Counted from the stretch's first letter, positions 38,008 to 47,573 are shown. The stretch: 64,000 nt of DNA from Companilactobacillus pabuli (GCF_014058425.1 NZ_CP049366.1:1488001-1552000), one strand, 5' to 3'. Numbers and translations are program-made. The notes: generated from the letters alone by a model not told the origin.

Positions 38008-38776
38008 CCCACTGGTCCAGACTTTCTACTTGGTGAGTTGGTTTAATCTTCTCTTTGTCGATATCAGCATGTGTACTGACACCAGTATTGACCCACAAAG
38101 TATCAACTTTAGCGCTGATTCCAGCCTTAATGTCAGTATTATAATTGTCTCCGACCATTACAGAAGTCTTAGGATCAAAGCCCTTCTCTTTAGCAGCAAA
38201 GAAAATCATATCGGGCTCTGGTTTTCCAATATAATGAGCTTTTTGTTGAGTCGAAGTCTCTACCAATGAAATAACTGAACCAGCACCAGGTACTAGTCCT
38301 CTCTCATTAGGCAAATTAGTATCGGCATTTGTACCGATAAAGAAAGCACCCTTTTTAATAGCTAAAGTAGCTACTTCAAACTTGTGATACGTAACATCAT
38401 AATCTAATCCGACAATTACAACGTCAGGATTATCTTCATTTAATTTAATACCAGTATTAAATACAGCGCTCTTTAGTCCATATTCACCAATAACATAAGC
38501 ACTGTGATTTGTAATATCATCATCAAACATATTTTGAATATATGCTGCCGTAGCAAGTGATGGTGTAACAACTTGTTCTGCTGTAGCTCTGATTTGATGG
38601 TTGTTGACCAAATTATCGGCCACTTGTTGTGGAGTCTTTGTCGTGTTGTTCGTCAAAAAGTAATAATCAATACCTGCTTGATTCAAGTTATCGATGAAGA
38701 CACGAGCTTCAGGAATTTTTTCCTTTCCACGATACATTGTTCCATCTAAATCAATTAAATATGTTTGATACTTCAT
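38000..38776 (-). CDS. yutF: HAD-superfamily phosphatase, NagD/YutF type
   Basis: This is a 258-residue class IIA HAD hydrolase. Motif I is LIDLDGTMYRG (nucleophile D9 and D11), motif II is in the TNN segment (YYFLTNNTTKTPQ), and motif III/IV is GKPEPDMIFF...MVGDNYNTDI. Such enzymes dephosphorylate small sugar or nucleotide phosphates; the substrate is unknown. It is part of yunD-yutD-yutF-TIGR01906 and overlaps yutD by 4 bases. Confidence 0.92.
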   Translation of the reverse strand: MKYQTYLIDLDGTMYRGKEKIPEARVFIDNLNQAGIDYYFLTNNTTKTPQQVADNLVNNHQIRATAEQVVTPSLATAAYIQNMFDDDITNHSAYVIGEYGLKSAVFNTGIKLNEDNPDVVIVGLDYDVTYHKFEVATLAIKKGAFFIGTNADTNLPNERGLVPGAGSVISLVETSTQQKAHYIGKPEPDMIFFAAKEKGFDPKTSVMVGDNYNTDIKAGISAKVDTLWVNTGVSTHADIDKEKIKPTHQVESLDQWDV

Positions 38777-39300
38777 TTATTCTTTTCACCTATTTTTCTA
38801 ATTTTAAAAGTCTTCTTGGCACTGACAGTTGTCTTTTTATGTCGAGTAGACTTTCTTCTATGTTGATTGTTGTGTGGCTTAGTTTTACTGCTATTTTTGA
38901 CAAACTTATTAGTTCTCGTCTTAAAACGATGATTAGTCCGACGATGGTTATTCTTGAGTGGAGCTTTTTTGACTTTCTCCAAAACAAAATAAGCACAACC
39001 GAAATTACAGTACTCTAATAGGTAGTCTTCTAAATGTGAAATACGATTATCGAGCGTACTTTCTTTACGCTGATCTTCATAAAAACCCTTAAAGCGTAAT
39101 TGATCGTATCCCCAATCGCCGACGATATAATCATATTTATCTAAAACGTTGTTATAACGTTCTTCAATTCTTTCTTCATTAAAACCACTATCGTGATCTT
39201 CAACTATTTTGTACTGTGTTTTATTAATAGCAATTAAATTATCAGCCAACTTAATTACGTCAGCTACTTTTGTAACATTCTTTTCCTCAATATCCTGCAA
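38773..39300 (-). CDS. yutD: YutD-family protein with long basic tail
   Basis: Residues 1-113 form the YutD (DUF1027) domain, recognisable by ALTWP-like conserved phrases such as FNEERIEERYNNVLDKYDYI, VGDWGYDQLRLKGFY-type sequence and EYCNFGCAYFVLEK. Residues 114-175 are a strongly basic tail rich in K, R, H and N, much longer than in the Bacillus protein. The domain function is not known to me; the tail suggests nucleic acid or ribosome contact. It lies 9 bases after yunD. Confidence 0.88.
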   Translation of the reverse strand: MQDIEEKNVTKVADVIKLADNLIAINKTQYKIVEDHDSGFNEERIEERYNNVLDKYDYIVGDWGYDQLRFKGFYEDQRKESTLDNRISHLEDYLLEYCNFGCAYFVLEKVKKAPLKNNHRRTNHRFKTRTNKFVKNSSKTKPHNNQHRRKSTRHKKTTVSAKKTFKIRKIGEKNK

Positions 39301-39309
39301 ATAATCACC

Positions 39310-40677
39310 TCAAATCGGATATTTTTTACTTAAATAGTCACCGAATACACTTCGCAAAAATTTAGGATACAAGATTTCATTATTTCCTGCAATCTCAATT
39401 GATGGAAAGTAAGGGACAAATAAATAATGATCCAATAATGCTAAAGTATACTCTTTGTTTTTCTCTAATTCTTGTCCATTGATATAAACATTGCGTTTGT
39501 TATCAATCGTTATTCCTCGATAAACTAGTTCGCCAAATATCTTACCACGAAATCCCATGCCTTTTTGTGCGTGAGTTCGTAAGTATAGACGATTCTTTTC
39601 CATTTCCATGACTAGTCGCCAAACATTATCGCCCGTCATAGTGGTTTTCATTACGTGAATCGCATGTGGTAAAATGTCATGAAGATTTTTTTGAGTAACG
39701 ATACCCTTTGGTAAATCTTTCAAAAATAATCCTGAACTCAAAACGGCAACATCAGTATCTGCAAATTCCTGAACAGCTGACAAAGCTTCATTCATTATCG
39801 AATTAGGAGCTTTATAATCGGCGCTTAAGGATTCTGGTAAATTAGCAATTTGCTTTTGGTCAAGCAGTTTTTCACCCAAATCAAATTGGTCCTTGATCCA
39901 AGCTTCATCTCCTGATAATTCCGGCAAAGTTTCCGTCTTAGTAGTAAAGGCAGATTTTTTAATAACTTGCTTATCATCATTTAGTTCCAGATTGATAGTA
40001 CCAATATTTTGACCATACTTACCAGCAGCAGCTAGTAAAACACCATTATCCATTTCCCCTTTAGGGAACAGATGATGCGTATGAGCACCAATGATAACAT
40101 CAATTTCTGAACGTTTGCTAGCAATTAATCTATCCATGGAAACACCTAAATGTGATAGCAAAATTATGACATCGCAGTCTTTTACTAATTCTAAAGATTT
40201 GGGCAACATCTCTTGCACTAGACGAATGTCCCAATTCAATAAAGGATACGTCAAAATATAAGGTGCCGTTAAACCAATAATACCGATTTTAGTACCCTTT
40301 TTAGTCTCAACAATTTTGCTAGCTTGAGCAAAATCTGCCAAGCGTGATGGATTCTTTTCAAAGACGTTGTTCAACACGACTGGAAAATTAGCATGATCAT
40401 ATAAATGTTCTAGGTGTTCATGGCTATTACCTAGACCTTCATTGTTACCAATCGTTACAGCATCATAATGCAATTGATTCATCCATTCGATGTTTTTTTG
40501 ACCATTAGTAGCTTCTGATAGAGGATGAGCTCGATCCATAGCATCCCCGATATCGAATAAATAAAAATCATCAGCAGTGCTGTTTTTTCTAGATTGTTCA
40601 ATGAAACGTTTGACCCTTGGAAAGTTCTCAAAGTGTGAATGTAAATCATTCGTATGAACTATTTGAATTTTCTCCAT
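39310..40677 (-). CDS. yunD: bifunctional 5'-nucleotidase/metallophosphoesterase, YunD type
   Basis: This is a 455-residue two-domain protein without an export signal. The metallophosphoesterase core comprises HTNDLHSHFENFPRV (residues 8-22), DIGDAMDR, TIGNNEGLGNSHEH, LSHLGVSMD and GAHTHHLFPKG. The C-terminal 5'-nucleotidase domain (about 280-455) follows. GNNE replaces the usual GNHE, as in other YunD proteins. It is expected to hydrolyse nucleotides or UDP-sugars in the cytoplasm. It heads the yunD-yutD-yutF-TIGR01906 string and starts 6 bases after the gene at 40684. Confidence 0.9.
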   Translation of the reverse strand: MEKIQIVHTNDLHSHFENFPRVKRFIEQSRKNSTADDFYLFDIGDAMDRAHPLSEATNGQKNIEWMNQLHYDAVTIGNNEGLGNSHEHLEHLYDHANFPVVLNNVFEKNPSRLADFAQASKIVETKKGTKIGIIGLTAPYILTYPLLNWDIRLVQEMLPKSLELVKDCDVIILLSHLGVSMDRLIASKRSEIDVIIGAHTHHLFPKGEMDNGVLLAAAGKYGQNIGTINLELNDDKQVIKKSAFTTKTETLPELSGDEAWIKDQFDLGEKLLDQKQIANLPESLSADYKAPNSIMNEALSAVQEFADTDVAVLSSGLFLKDLPKGIVTQKNLHDILPHAIHVMKTTMTGDNVWRLVMEMEKNRLYLRTHAQKGMGFRGKIFGELVYRGITIDNKRNVYINGQELEKNKEYTLALLDHYLFVPYFPSIEIAGNNEILYPKFLRSVFGDYLSKKYPI

Positions 40678-40683
40678 AATATC

Positions 40684-41295
40684 CTACTTTCTTTGTAATC
40701 TAGCTAAGTCCTTTTTCTTCTTATCATACATTTCCAAAATTTCTTCACCACGTAAAGGCGAACCCCATGGTAAATCCTCAGATAAGTAGTCACGTTCTGG
40801 TGCATCGACTCCAACGTTAATGTTTTCAGGAATTGGCACGGCATAGTGATGAATGTGACCATGAAGATTGATGATTTTCTCAACTTTTCCCAATAACAAA
40901 GGATAGTGAGTACAATAAAATTGATGATGATCAAATTTCAATAAAGCACCAACATCTTCAAATTCAAATCTTTTTTTGCCGTCAGACAAAGTTTCATTGT
41001 GCTTATCTAAGAATTTGAACAGGGAGCGATAATCATGGTTACCCTTGATTAAAGTCATATGTCCATTCAATTGACGCAACATATCATACGTTTCTTCATC
41101 GGTTGGCGTATTTTGAGGGCGCATCGAAATGTCACCTAGATGATAAACTCGATCATTTTCATCTACGCGACTATTCCAAGCATCGATCATCGCTTGATTC
41201 ATTTCATCAACATTGCCAAAATGACGTGGTGCAAAGTTATTTGGCTGCAACAATTGATAATGATAAAAATGCGTATCTGCTATAAAATAATTCAT
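40684..41295 (-). CDS. small calcineurin-like metallophosphoesterase
   Basis: This is a 203-residue single-domain enzyme with all five metal motifs: ADTHFYH (6-12), YHLGDIS, KGNHDYRS, CTHYPL and HGHIHHYAV. It resembles the stand-alone YfcE-like or phage-type phosphoesterases. The substrate is unknown. It starts one base inside the stop region of the upstream gene and precedes yunD by 6 bases, so all are one transcript. Confidence 0.88.
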   Translation of the reverse strand: MNYFIADTHFYHYQLLQPNNFAPRHFGNVDEMNQAMIDAWNSRVDENDRVYHLGDISMRPQNTPTDEETYDMLRQLNGHMTLIKGNHDYRSLFKFLDKHNETLSDGKKRFEFEDVGALLKFDHHQFYCTHYPLLLGKVEKIINLHGHIHHYAVPIPENINVGVDAPERDYLSEDLPWGSPLRGEEILEMYDKKKKDLARLQRK

Positions 41296-41627
41296 TATTC
41301 AGCACTGTCCTCTGTGGTAATGTGATTAGCTTTCAAGATTTCATTAAAAGCGTCTAGCACTTTCCCCTTTGGTTTTTTATATTCAACCCATTCTGTTAAT
41401 TCCATTGGTGGAACTGTATAATTTTGATTAACGTAATCTTCGTAAACGCTAACAGCTGAAGAATGTGGGATATTAAGTTTTAGAATTCTAACTTCTTTGA
41501 TCAATCCTAATTCAGCAGCTTTTTCAGCTCGACCGTTCATTACGATATTAGCAAGTTCGTAATACTTAGTTCCGTCATTACGAGTAATTTGCTCAATCAT
41601 ATCTAATGTTTGTTTTTCGTTATTCAT
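41295..41627 (-). CDS. unknown small protein
   Basis: A 110-residue soluble protein I do not recognise. It is acidic, with an alpha/beta pattern and phrases ANIVMNGRAEKAAELGLIKE and PPMELTEWVEYKKPKG. The ATG at 41627 follows GAGGT by 8 bases; the GTG frame five codons earlier runs through that site. It is the first gene of the operon leading to the metallophosphoesterase and yunD, which it touches (stop and start overlap at 41295). Confidence 0.8.
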   Translation of the reverse strand: MNNEKQTLDMIEQITRNDGTKYYELANIVMNGRAEKAAELGLIKEVRILKLNIPHSSAVSVYEDYVNQNYTVPPMELTEWVEYKKPKGKVLDAFNEILKANHITTEDSAE

Positions 41628-41693
41628 TAATAAATACCTCACATTTCACTACTTACTCTAGTATATAATATCTAAAAAATTAGGGAGTTAATT

Positions 41694-43121
41694 ATGATTT
41701 CAAAAAGTTTCCAAATTTTTAAAGTATCACTAGCTTTATTGATTTTCTTTTTTGCTAGTGGTTTTACTGTCATCGGTCATCGTGGCGATCCAATCAATGC
41801 TCCGGAAGAAACCTTTGAAAGTATTAACAAAGCTTTTGATGAAGGTGCCGATTATGTCGAACTAGATATTCACGTTTCCAAAGACAATGTCTTGGTTATT
41901 TCGCATGACCGTGATCTAGAAAGAGTCACAGGAACTTCAGCCATCGTTTCTCAACATAATTTCTCCGAATTATCACAGCTAACACAAAAAAATGGTGAAC
42001 CAATCCACAGTTTGAATCAAGTCTTTGAGCATTATAAAAATAATCCTAAAGCCAAATTTCTGATTGAAACTAAGAAGACTAAAAAAGGCAATCCCCAGAA
42101 TATGGAAGAATTACTAAAACAAGTCATTGATCAATATGGTATGCAAGATCGTGTCATGTTTCATTCTTTCTCTACTAAGAGTTTACAAAACGAAGCTCAA
42201 TTAATGCCTAACATCCCTAGAATTTTCATTGCCGGAACTATTAAGCGAGTCAATTTTGAAGTGTTAAGCTATGTCAGTGGCGTCAACCTTTCTTCAAAGA
42301 TCATTACCCCAGAAATTATTAATACGATGCACTTCATGGGCAAAACAATTTACGCTTGGGATGAAATGAACGAGAGTCCGCAAAAGTGGAATACTTTAAT
42401 CAACATGCCAATCGACGGTGTGGTTACTAATTATCCTGGAACTGGTAATGAATATCGTGAATTGAAGGATAAGTCTAAATCAGAAGCACTTAATCAAAAC
42501 GTTTATTACATGTCAACAAAACCAGAACCAATTTACGAGAATCCTTACCGCTTGATCAAAACTAAAAAACATGTTAACCCACTCGATGGTTATCACATTA
42601 CTAACATCGTCAAGGTAAACGGTGAAAAATACGTTCAAGTTGGTGAAAATCAATTTGCTAACGCGACAGGATTTAATTCTGAATATTCACTCAGTGATTT
42701 ACGACAATACTTTGGTGCCAAAGCTATTTATCGTAATCAACAGCCGAATAACTTGCTTTATCAAGAACCAAATACTGATGTCATCAGCAATCGTTTGGAA
42801 GCTAACAAGCCACAAAGAATTTTAACCATTCAAAAAGTCGGTTCGCAAACTTGGTTGAAATTAAAAGGTGGTTGGATCAATGCTAAAAATGTTTTGATTC
42901 AATTGAACCCTAACAATTATCTAGGTAACAATTCAGAGGAAAGCTACGAAAGCTTGCCTAAAGGTCAACGACTTAAAAATATTGATTTACTAGAAAATAT
43001 TTCTTTTGCTTTACCAACAAACGACCAATCAGTCCAAAATGCTGATTTAATCAGGGATTTTAATAATTCATTTATTAATTTCTCGGAAAATTTTGACAGC
43101 GATTCCATAAATGAAATATAG
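41694..43121 (+). CDS. exported glycerophosphodiester phosphodiesterase with C-terminal SH3/GW-like repeats
   Basis: This is a 475-residue protein. A hydrophobic N-terminal segment (9-24) is followed almost at once by the GDPD catalytic barrel (26-262). It has HRGDPINAPEET, VELDIHVSKDNVLVISHD with the metal and general-base residues, and ETKKTKKGNP. Residues 270-405 hold two diverged repeats of about 65-70 residues, of the type found in wall-binding SH3b or GW modules. The rest is acidic. It likely cleaves glycerophosphodiesters such as teichoic acid debris at the surface. Having its own ribosome binding site (AGGGAG) and no near neighbour, it looks monocistronic. Confidence 0.85.
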   Translation: MISKSFQIFKVSLALLIFFFASGFTVIGHRGDPINAPEETFESINKAFDEGADYVELDIHVSKDNVLVISHDRDLERVTGTSAIVSQHNFSELSQLTQKNGEPIHSLNQVFEHYKNNPKAKFLIETKKTKKGNPQNMEELLKQVIDQYGMQDRVMFHSFSTKSLQNEAQLMPNIPRIFIAGTIKRVNFEVLSYVSGVNLSSKIITPEIINTMHFMGKTIYAWDEMNESPQKWNTLINMPIDGVVTNYPGTGNEYRELKDKSKSEALNQNVYYMSTKPEPIYENPYRLIKTKKHVNPLDGYHITNIVKVNGEKYVQVGENQFANATGFNSEYSLSDLRQYFGAKAIYRNQQPNNLLYQEPNTDVISNRLEANKPQRILTIQKVGSQTWLKLKGGWINAKNVLIQLNPNNYLGNNSEESYESLPKGQRLKNIDLLENISFALPTNDQSVQNADLIRDFNNSFINFSENFDSDSINEI

Positions 43122-43188
43122 GTCGATTAGCCTTTAAGCTCAACCTTTGGTAAAATAAAAAAAACTTCATGTGGAGGTCATAGAAAAT

Positions 43189-44586
43189 ATGTCGATAGAT
43201 TGGGAGAAAGAGGTTGCACATCGTTCAGATGAATTGATCAACGATCTTTCTGAATTAGTAAGTATTGATAGTTCTAGAGATACAGAACACAAGACTAGCG
43301 ATTTTCCACTAGGTCCTGGACCAGCCAAAGCTCTTCAAACATTTTTACATTTTGCAGATCGTGATGGTTTCAAAACTAAGAATGTTGATAACTTAGCTGG
43401 AAGAATTGAATTAGGTGACAACGATGATGCGATTGCTATTTTGTCACACGTGGACGTCGTTCCCCAAGGACCAGGTTGGGAAACTAATCCTTTTGAACCC
43501 GTAATTAAAGACGGTAACTTTTATGCTCGTGGTGCCAGTGACGATAAAGGTCCTGGACTTGCTGCTTATTATGCTATGAAAATCATCAAGGAATTGGACT
43601 TGCCTACATCCAAGAGTGTGCAGTTGATTCTGGGAACTGATGAAGAGAGTGAATGGGTCGGCATCAATCACTACATGGAAAAAGAAACCATGCCTGAAAC
43701 TGGTTTTTCTCCAGATGCAGAATTTCCTGCTATCAATGGTGAAAAAGGAATCGTATCATTTAGAGTTAACTTCCCTACACCAACAATTGGTTTAGTTAAG
43801 AAGTTCGAAGCCGGCATTAGACCTAACATGGTCCCACAAAATGCTGACTGCCAAATCGATCTCAACGTTATCAGTGCTGATGATTTGAAAGCTAAATTTA
43901 ACGACTTCCTAGTTGCTAACAAAGAAATCAAGGGCAGTCTAGAAGTCAAAGATGATATTGCTGAAATCAAGATTATTGGTAAAGGTGCCCATGCCATGGA
44001 ACCATTCAATGGTATCAATGCTGCCACTTATTTAGCATCATTCTTAGTAACATTAGACTTAAATGACAGTGAAAAGCTTTATTTCTCATTCATTGCTAAT
44101 GATTTACACTTAGACTTCGCCGGCAAACATCTTGGCATTAATAATACCGACGCTGTTATGGGTGATTTGACACTTTCACCTAATATTTATGAATACGATG
44201 AAAACAAAGCTAATATCTTGTTAAACATCCGTTATCCAAAGGGTGACACTGGTGATACTTTAACTGAAAAGATCAACAATCATCTACCAGAAAATGTCAC
44301 AGCTGTTATCGAAGGACACAATCAACTACCACATTTCGTCGATGCTGATGATCCTTTGGTTCAAGCTTTAGTTGGCGCTTATCGTGATCACACCGGCGAT
44401 GATACAGAACCATTCACTGTTGGTGGTGGAACTTATGGTCGTATCCTAAAACACGGAATTGCCTATGGTGCAATGTTCCCTGGTGACGAAAACGTTATGC
44501 ATCAACCTAATGAATATATTAATATTGATAAATTATTAAAATCGACTGCTATCTACGCAGACGCCATTTACCGCCTAATTAAGTAA
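43189..44586 (+). CDS. pepV: dipeptidase PepV (M20 family)
   Basis: This is a 465-residue cytoplasmic zinc dipeptidase that releases amino acids from dipeptides, typical of lactobacilli. Metal and catalytic signatures are LSHVDVVPQGPGWE, ARGASDDKGPGLAAYYAMK, GTDEESEW and, at the C-terminus, MFPGDENVMHQPNEYI. The lid domain lies between. The true ATG is at 43189 (MSIDWEKEV) after GGAGG; the earlier ATG at 43171 overlaps that site. It is followed by a strong terminator. Confidence 0.95.
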   Translation: MSIDWEKEVAHRSDELINDLSELVSIDSSRDTEHKTSDFPLGPGPAKALQTFLHFADRDGFKTKNVDNLAGRIELGDNDDAIAILSHVDVVPQGPGWETNPFEPVIKDGNFYARGASDDKGPGLAAYYAMKIIKELDLPTSKSVQLILGTDEESEWVGINHYMEKETMPETGFSPDAEFPAINGEKGIVSFRVNFPTPTIGLVKKFEAGIRPNMVPQNADCQIDLNVISADDLKAKFNDFLVANKEIKGSLEVKDDIAEIKIIGKGAHAMEPFNGINAATYLASFLVTLDLNDSEKLYFSFIANDLHLDFAGKHLGINNTDAVMGDLTLSPNIYEYDENKANILLNIRYPKGDTGDTLTEKINNHLPENVTAVIEGHNQLPHFVDADDPLVQALVGAYRDHTGDDTEPFTVGGGTYGRILKHGIAYGAMFPGDENVMHQPNEYINIDKLLKSTAIYADAIYRLIK

Positions 44587-44593
44587 ATAAAAG

Positions 44594-44632
44594 AAGTTCT
44601 GTTGAACATAATTTCGACAGAACTTTTTTTGT
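44594..44632 (+). terminator. pepV terminator
   Basis: AAGTTCTGT / ACAGAACTT stem with a 14-base loop and a seven-T tail. Confidence 0.92.
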
Positions 44633-44701
44633 TTTTACACTTCTAAATCAATTTTATTATATAATTACGGTATGTAACTTTTTAAGGGAGCTTATTTTAA
44701 A

Positions 44702-47473
44702 GTGAAAAATTTATGGAATAGCATCGTCAACAGCTTCAAAAGTATTAAAAGCTGGTCTGACTTTGCTAAGAAAGCTAATCTAACGATTGAAGTTATTCGC
44801 CGAATTATTCTCTATTCCATCGCTGGAATTTTGATTCTTTTGAGTTTAGCTATCGGTCTTGGTACAGGTTACGTATCTGCTTTGACGAGTCAAGTCGAAG
44901 TACCTACTAAGCAAGAAATGAAGTCCGAACTTCAAGATGTGAATAATTCTGCCACACTATACTTTAGTGACGGTTCAAAGGTCGATAATTTACAAAAAGA
45001 CCTTCAAGGTAAGAAAATTTCATTATCTGAAATGTCGCCTTATTTGAAAAAAGCCATTGTGGCTACCGAAGATAGTGACTTTTATCGTCACAAGGGTGTC
45101 GTTCCTAAGTCAATTTTTAGAGCTATTATTTCTGACGTTACTGGAATCGGTGCTCAAACTGGTGGTTCCACTTTGACGCAACAAACAGTTAAGATGCAGA
45201 TGTTATCATCTGAAACTACTTGGAAACGTAAAGCAGTCGAAATTTTCTTAGCCATGCGTGTTGATAAATATTTCTCCAAAGATGAAATTCTTGAAGATTA
45301 TTTAAATGCCGCAACTTTTGGTGCTAATAACAAAGGACAAAATATTCAAGGTGTTCAAGCTGCTGCTAAAGGTCTCTTTGGTAAAAATGCTAGCGACCTA
45401 AATATTGCTGAATCAGCTTTTATTGCTGGTTTGCCTCAAAGTCCTTCCGTCTATACACCTTATAATCGTGTCGTCTCAGGAACAAACGGTAATAAACAAC
45501 GTGGTCAGTTCAAAGATGACATGAGCCTTGGTATGAAACGTAAGGATATCGTTCTTTATCGAATGTATCGTGACAAGCAAATTACTGAAGCTCAATACAA
45601 TCGTGCCAAAAAATTTGACTTGAAAAAAGATTTCTTAAAACCAGCTAAAGCTAGTTCTAAAGATATCAAATATGGTTATATTTACAATCTTTTGACTGAA
45701 CAAGCTAGAACTATTTTGATGAAACGTTTAGCCAAAAATGATGGTCTTAAATATAGTGCTGTCAAAAAGGATAAAAACCTTTACGAAAGATATTACACAC
45801 AAGCCAATACTGAATTGCACAACAAGAATTACAAGATCCACAGTACGATCAACAAGAAACTTTATGATGCTATGAACGAACAAGCTCAGCAATTTAAAGG
45901 CAATCTAGGAACTACTCATACTGGTTCAGGAACTGATGCTAATACTGGCAAGACTGTCAAAGTCTCAGAGCCCGTTCAAAACGGTTCCGTTCTATTAGAT
46001 AATAAGACTGGTCAAGTACTTTCCTTTGTCGGTGGGGTCAATTTCAAGAAGTCACAATTGAATCACGCCTTCAACACTCAAAGATCACCTGGTTCATCAA
46101 TCAAACCTTTGATTACTTTTGGGCCTGCAATTGAAAATGGCTTGATTGGTTCACAAACTATGCTAGCCGATTTTAAGACTAGTTTCGGCAAGTATGCTCC
46201 AACTGATTACGGTCAAACGATTCAAAACCGTTTCGTATCAGCTAGAGAAACTTTGGAAGAATCATATAATATACCTTCTGTTAATTTGTATAATTATTTG
46301 AAACAACAAGGTGTCAGTTCTAAGAAATACATGTCGAAGATGGGTATTAATTTGAGCAACAAAGAATACAACCAATTAGGTATTACCTTGGGTGGTACTG
46401 AAAATGGTGTCACTGTTCTTCAACAAGCCAGCGCCTTTTCTACTTTTGCTAACAAAGGTGTCCACGTTGATCCTTATGTTGTCAAAAGCGTCTCTGATCC
46501 AACTGGTAAGACAGTTTACAAGCACAAAGGTTCAAAGACCCGTGTCTTCTCTAAACAAACTTCTTACATCATTAAAAACATGCTTCATGGCGTTGTTACT
46601 AAAGGTACTGCTTCTGCTCTTTCTTATGAAGCTAACTTCAATACTAAGAACCTCTTTGGTAAAACTGGTACATCAAATGATTATCGTGATAACTGGTTTA
46701 TTGGAAGTACTGATGGTATGACCTTAGCATCGTGGATTGGATATGATAACTTCTATCATGACAATTACAACCTTGCAAGTAACTCAACTGATATCAACCA
46801 AGAACTCTGGGCAAAAATGGCTAACGCTTTGTACGATGAAGATGAGTCTGTCTTCAATGTCAATAAGTCATTCAAGAAACCTAGTGGCGTTGAATCTTAT
46901 AAAGTTGATAAAGAGACTGGTACTTATACCGGTTCGATCGAGTACAACGGCATAACAACTAAGGTAAATCAACACACTACTAACTCGCTTTATTACAAAG
47001 GTCGCCCTGAAGCGATGTCTTACAATAACTTCGCTATTGGCGGTAAATCTAAGAATTATAAACTATTCTGGGATAATTACTTTGGTCGTAGCAACAGTTA
47101 CTCAGTAGTAAAACGATTAGGTGAAAGTTCTAAATCAGCTAATGAATTAGCCAATGAAAATGGTAGTGGTAGAACTTCCGGCTTTAGCAATAGCACTAAT
47201 AGCAGTGGTTCTTCTGAAGTCACAACTAGTTCTTCTACAACCAGATCTTCAAGTACTACTAATTCAACTACTTCAAACGGTACAACTGAAACTGGTACTG
47301 GATCATCATCCGGATCAGGTTCAGGTTCTAGTTCCGGATCTGATTCAAGTTCTTCTTCAAATTCAACTACGGGATTAGAAACTGGCACTAGTTCCAATCA
47401 AGAATCTGCTGGTTCAACTGGTAATGCTGTTACCGGCAATGTCGAAACTGGTACTGGTTCTACTGAAGATTAA
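44702..47473 (+). CDS. pbp1A: class A penicillin-binding protein 1A
   Basis: This 923-residue bifunctional enzyme polymerises and cross-links peptidoglycan. It has a membrane anchor at about 31-58 and a glycosyltransferase 51 domain (VATEDSDFYRHKG near 120, GGSTLTQQTVKMQ). The transpeptidase domain has SSIK near 465 (RSPGSSIKP), SYN in EESYNIPSVN and KTGTSNDY near 653. The last 110 or so residues are almost only Ser, Thr, Gly, Asn and Glu, a flexible tail outside the cell. It starts at GTG (44702), with AAGGGAG 11 bases upstream. Confidence 0.95.
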   Translation: MKNLWNSIVNSFKSIKSWSDFAKKANLTIEVIRRIILYSIAGILILLSLAIGLGTGYVSALTSQVEVPTKQEMKSELQDVNNSATLYFSDGSKVDNLQKDLQGKKISLSEMSPYLKKAIVATEDSDFYRHKGVVPKSIFRAIISDVTGIGAQTGGSTLTQQTVKMQMLSSETTWKRKAVEIFLAMRVDKYFSKDEILEDYLNAATFGANNKGQNIQGVQAAAKGLFGKNASDLNIAESAFIAGLPQSPSVYTPYNRVVSGTNGNKQRGQFKDDMSLGMKRKDIVLYRMYRDKQITEAQYNRAKKFDLKKDFLKPAKASSKDIKYGYIYNLLTEQARTILMKRLAKNDGLKYSAVKKDKNLYERYYTQANTELHNKNYKIHSTINKKLYDAMNEQAQQFKGNLGTTHTGSGTDANTGKTVKVSEPVQNGSVLLDNKTGQVLSFVGGVNFKKSQLNHAFNTQRSPGSSIKPLITFGPAIENGLIGSQTMLADFKTSFGKYAPTDYGQTIQNRFVSARETLEESYNIPSVNLYNYLKQQGVSSKKYMSKMGINLSNKEYNQLGITLGGTENGVTVLQQASAFSTFANKGVHVDPYVVKSVSDPTGKTVYKHKGSKTRVFSKQTSYIIKNMLHGVVTKGTASALSYEANFNTKNLFGKTGTSNDYRDNWFIGSTDGMTLASWIGYDNFYHDNYNLASNSTDINQELWAKMANALYDEDESVFNVNKSFKKPSGVESYKVDKETGTYTGSIEYNGITTKVNQHTTNSLYYKGRPEAMSYNNFAIGGKSKNYKLFWDNYFGRSNSYSVVKRLGESSKSANELANENGSGRTSGFSNSTNSSGSSEVTTSSSTTRSSSTTNSTTSNGTTETGTGSSSGSGSGSSSGSDSSSSSNSTTGLETGTSSNQESAGSTGNAVTGNVETGTGSTED

Positions 47474-47477
47474 TTTC

Positions 47478-47518
47478 AATAACTCTAATGATCACTTGGT
47501 CATTGGAGTTATTTTTTT
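47478..47518 (+). terminator. pbp1A terminator
   Basis: AATAACTC(T)AATGA / TCATTGGAGTTATT stem of 14 bp with one wobble, then seven T. Confidence 0.95.
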
Positions 47519-47573
47519 ACATTTGATAAATTGTGATAGAATTAGAGCGTTACTTTGATTTAAGGAGAAAATT

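Noticed and set aside
47098-47397. 99-codon minus-strand frame rich in Glu, Pro and Val
   Set aside because: It is the reverse of the Ser/Thr/Gly-rich PBP1A tail; low-complexity codons leave the other strand open.
44830-47470. Possible shorter frames inside pbp1A as separate genes
   Set aside because: The PBP1A frame is continuous with all catalytic motifs; the others are shadows.
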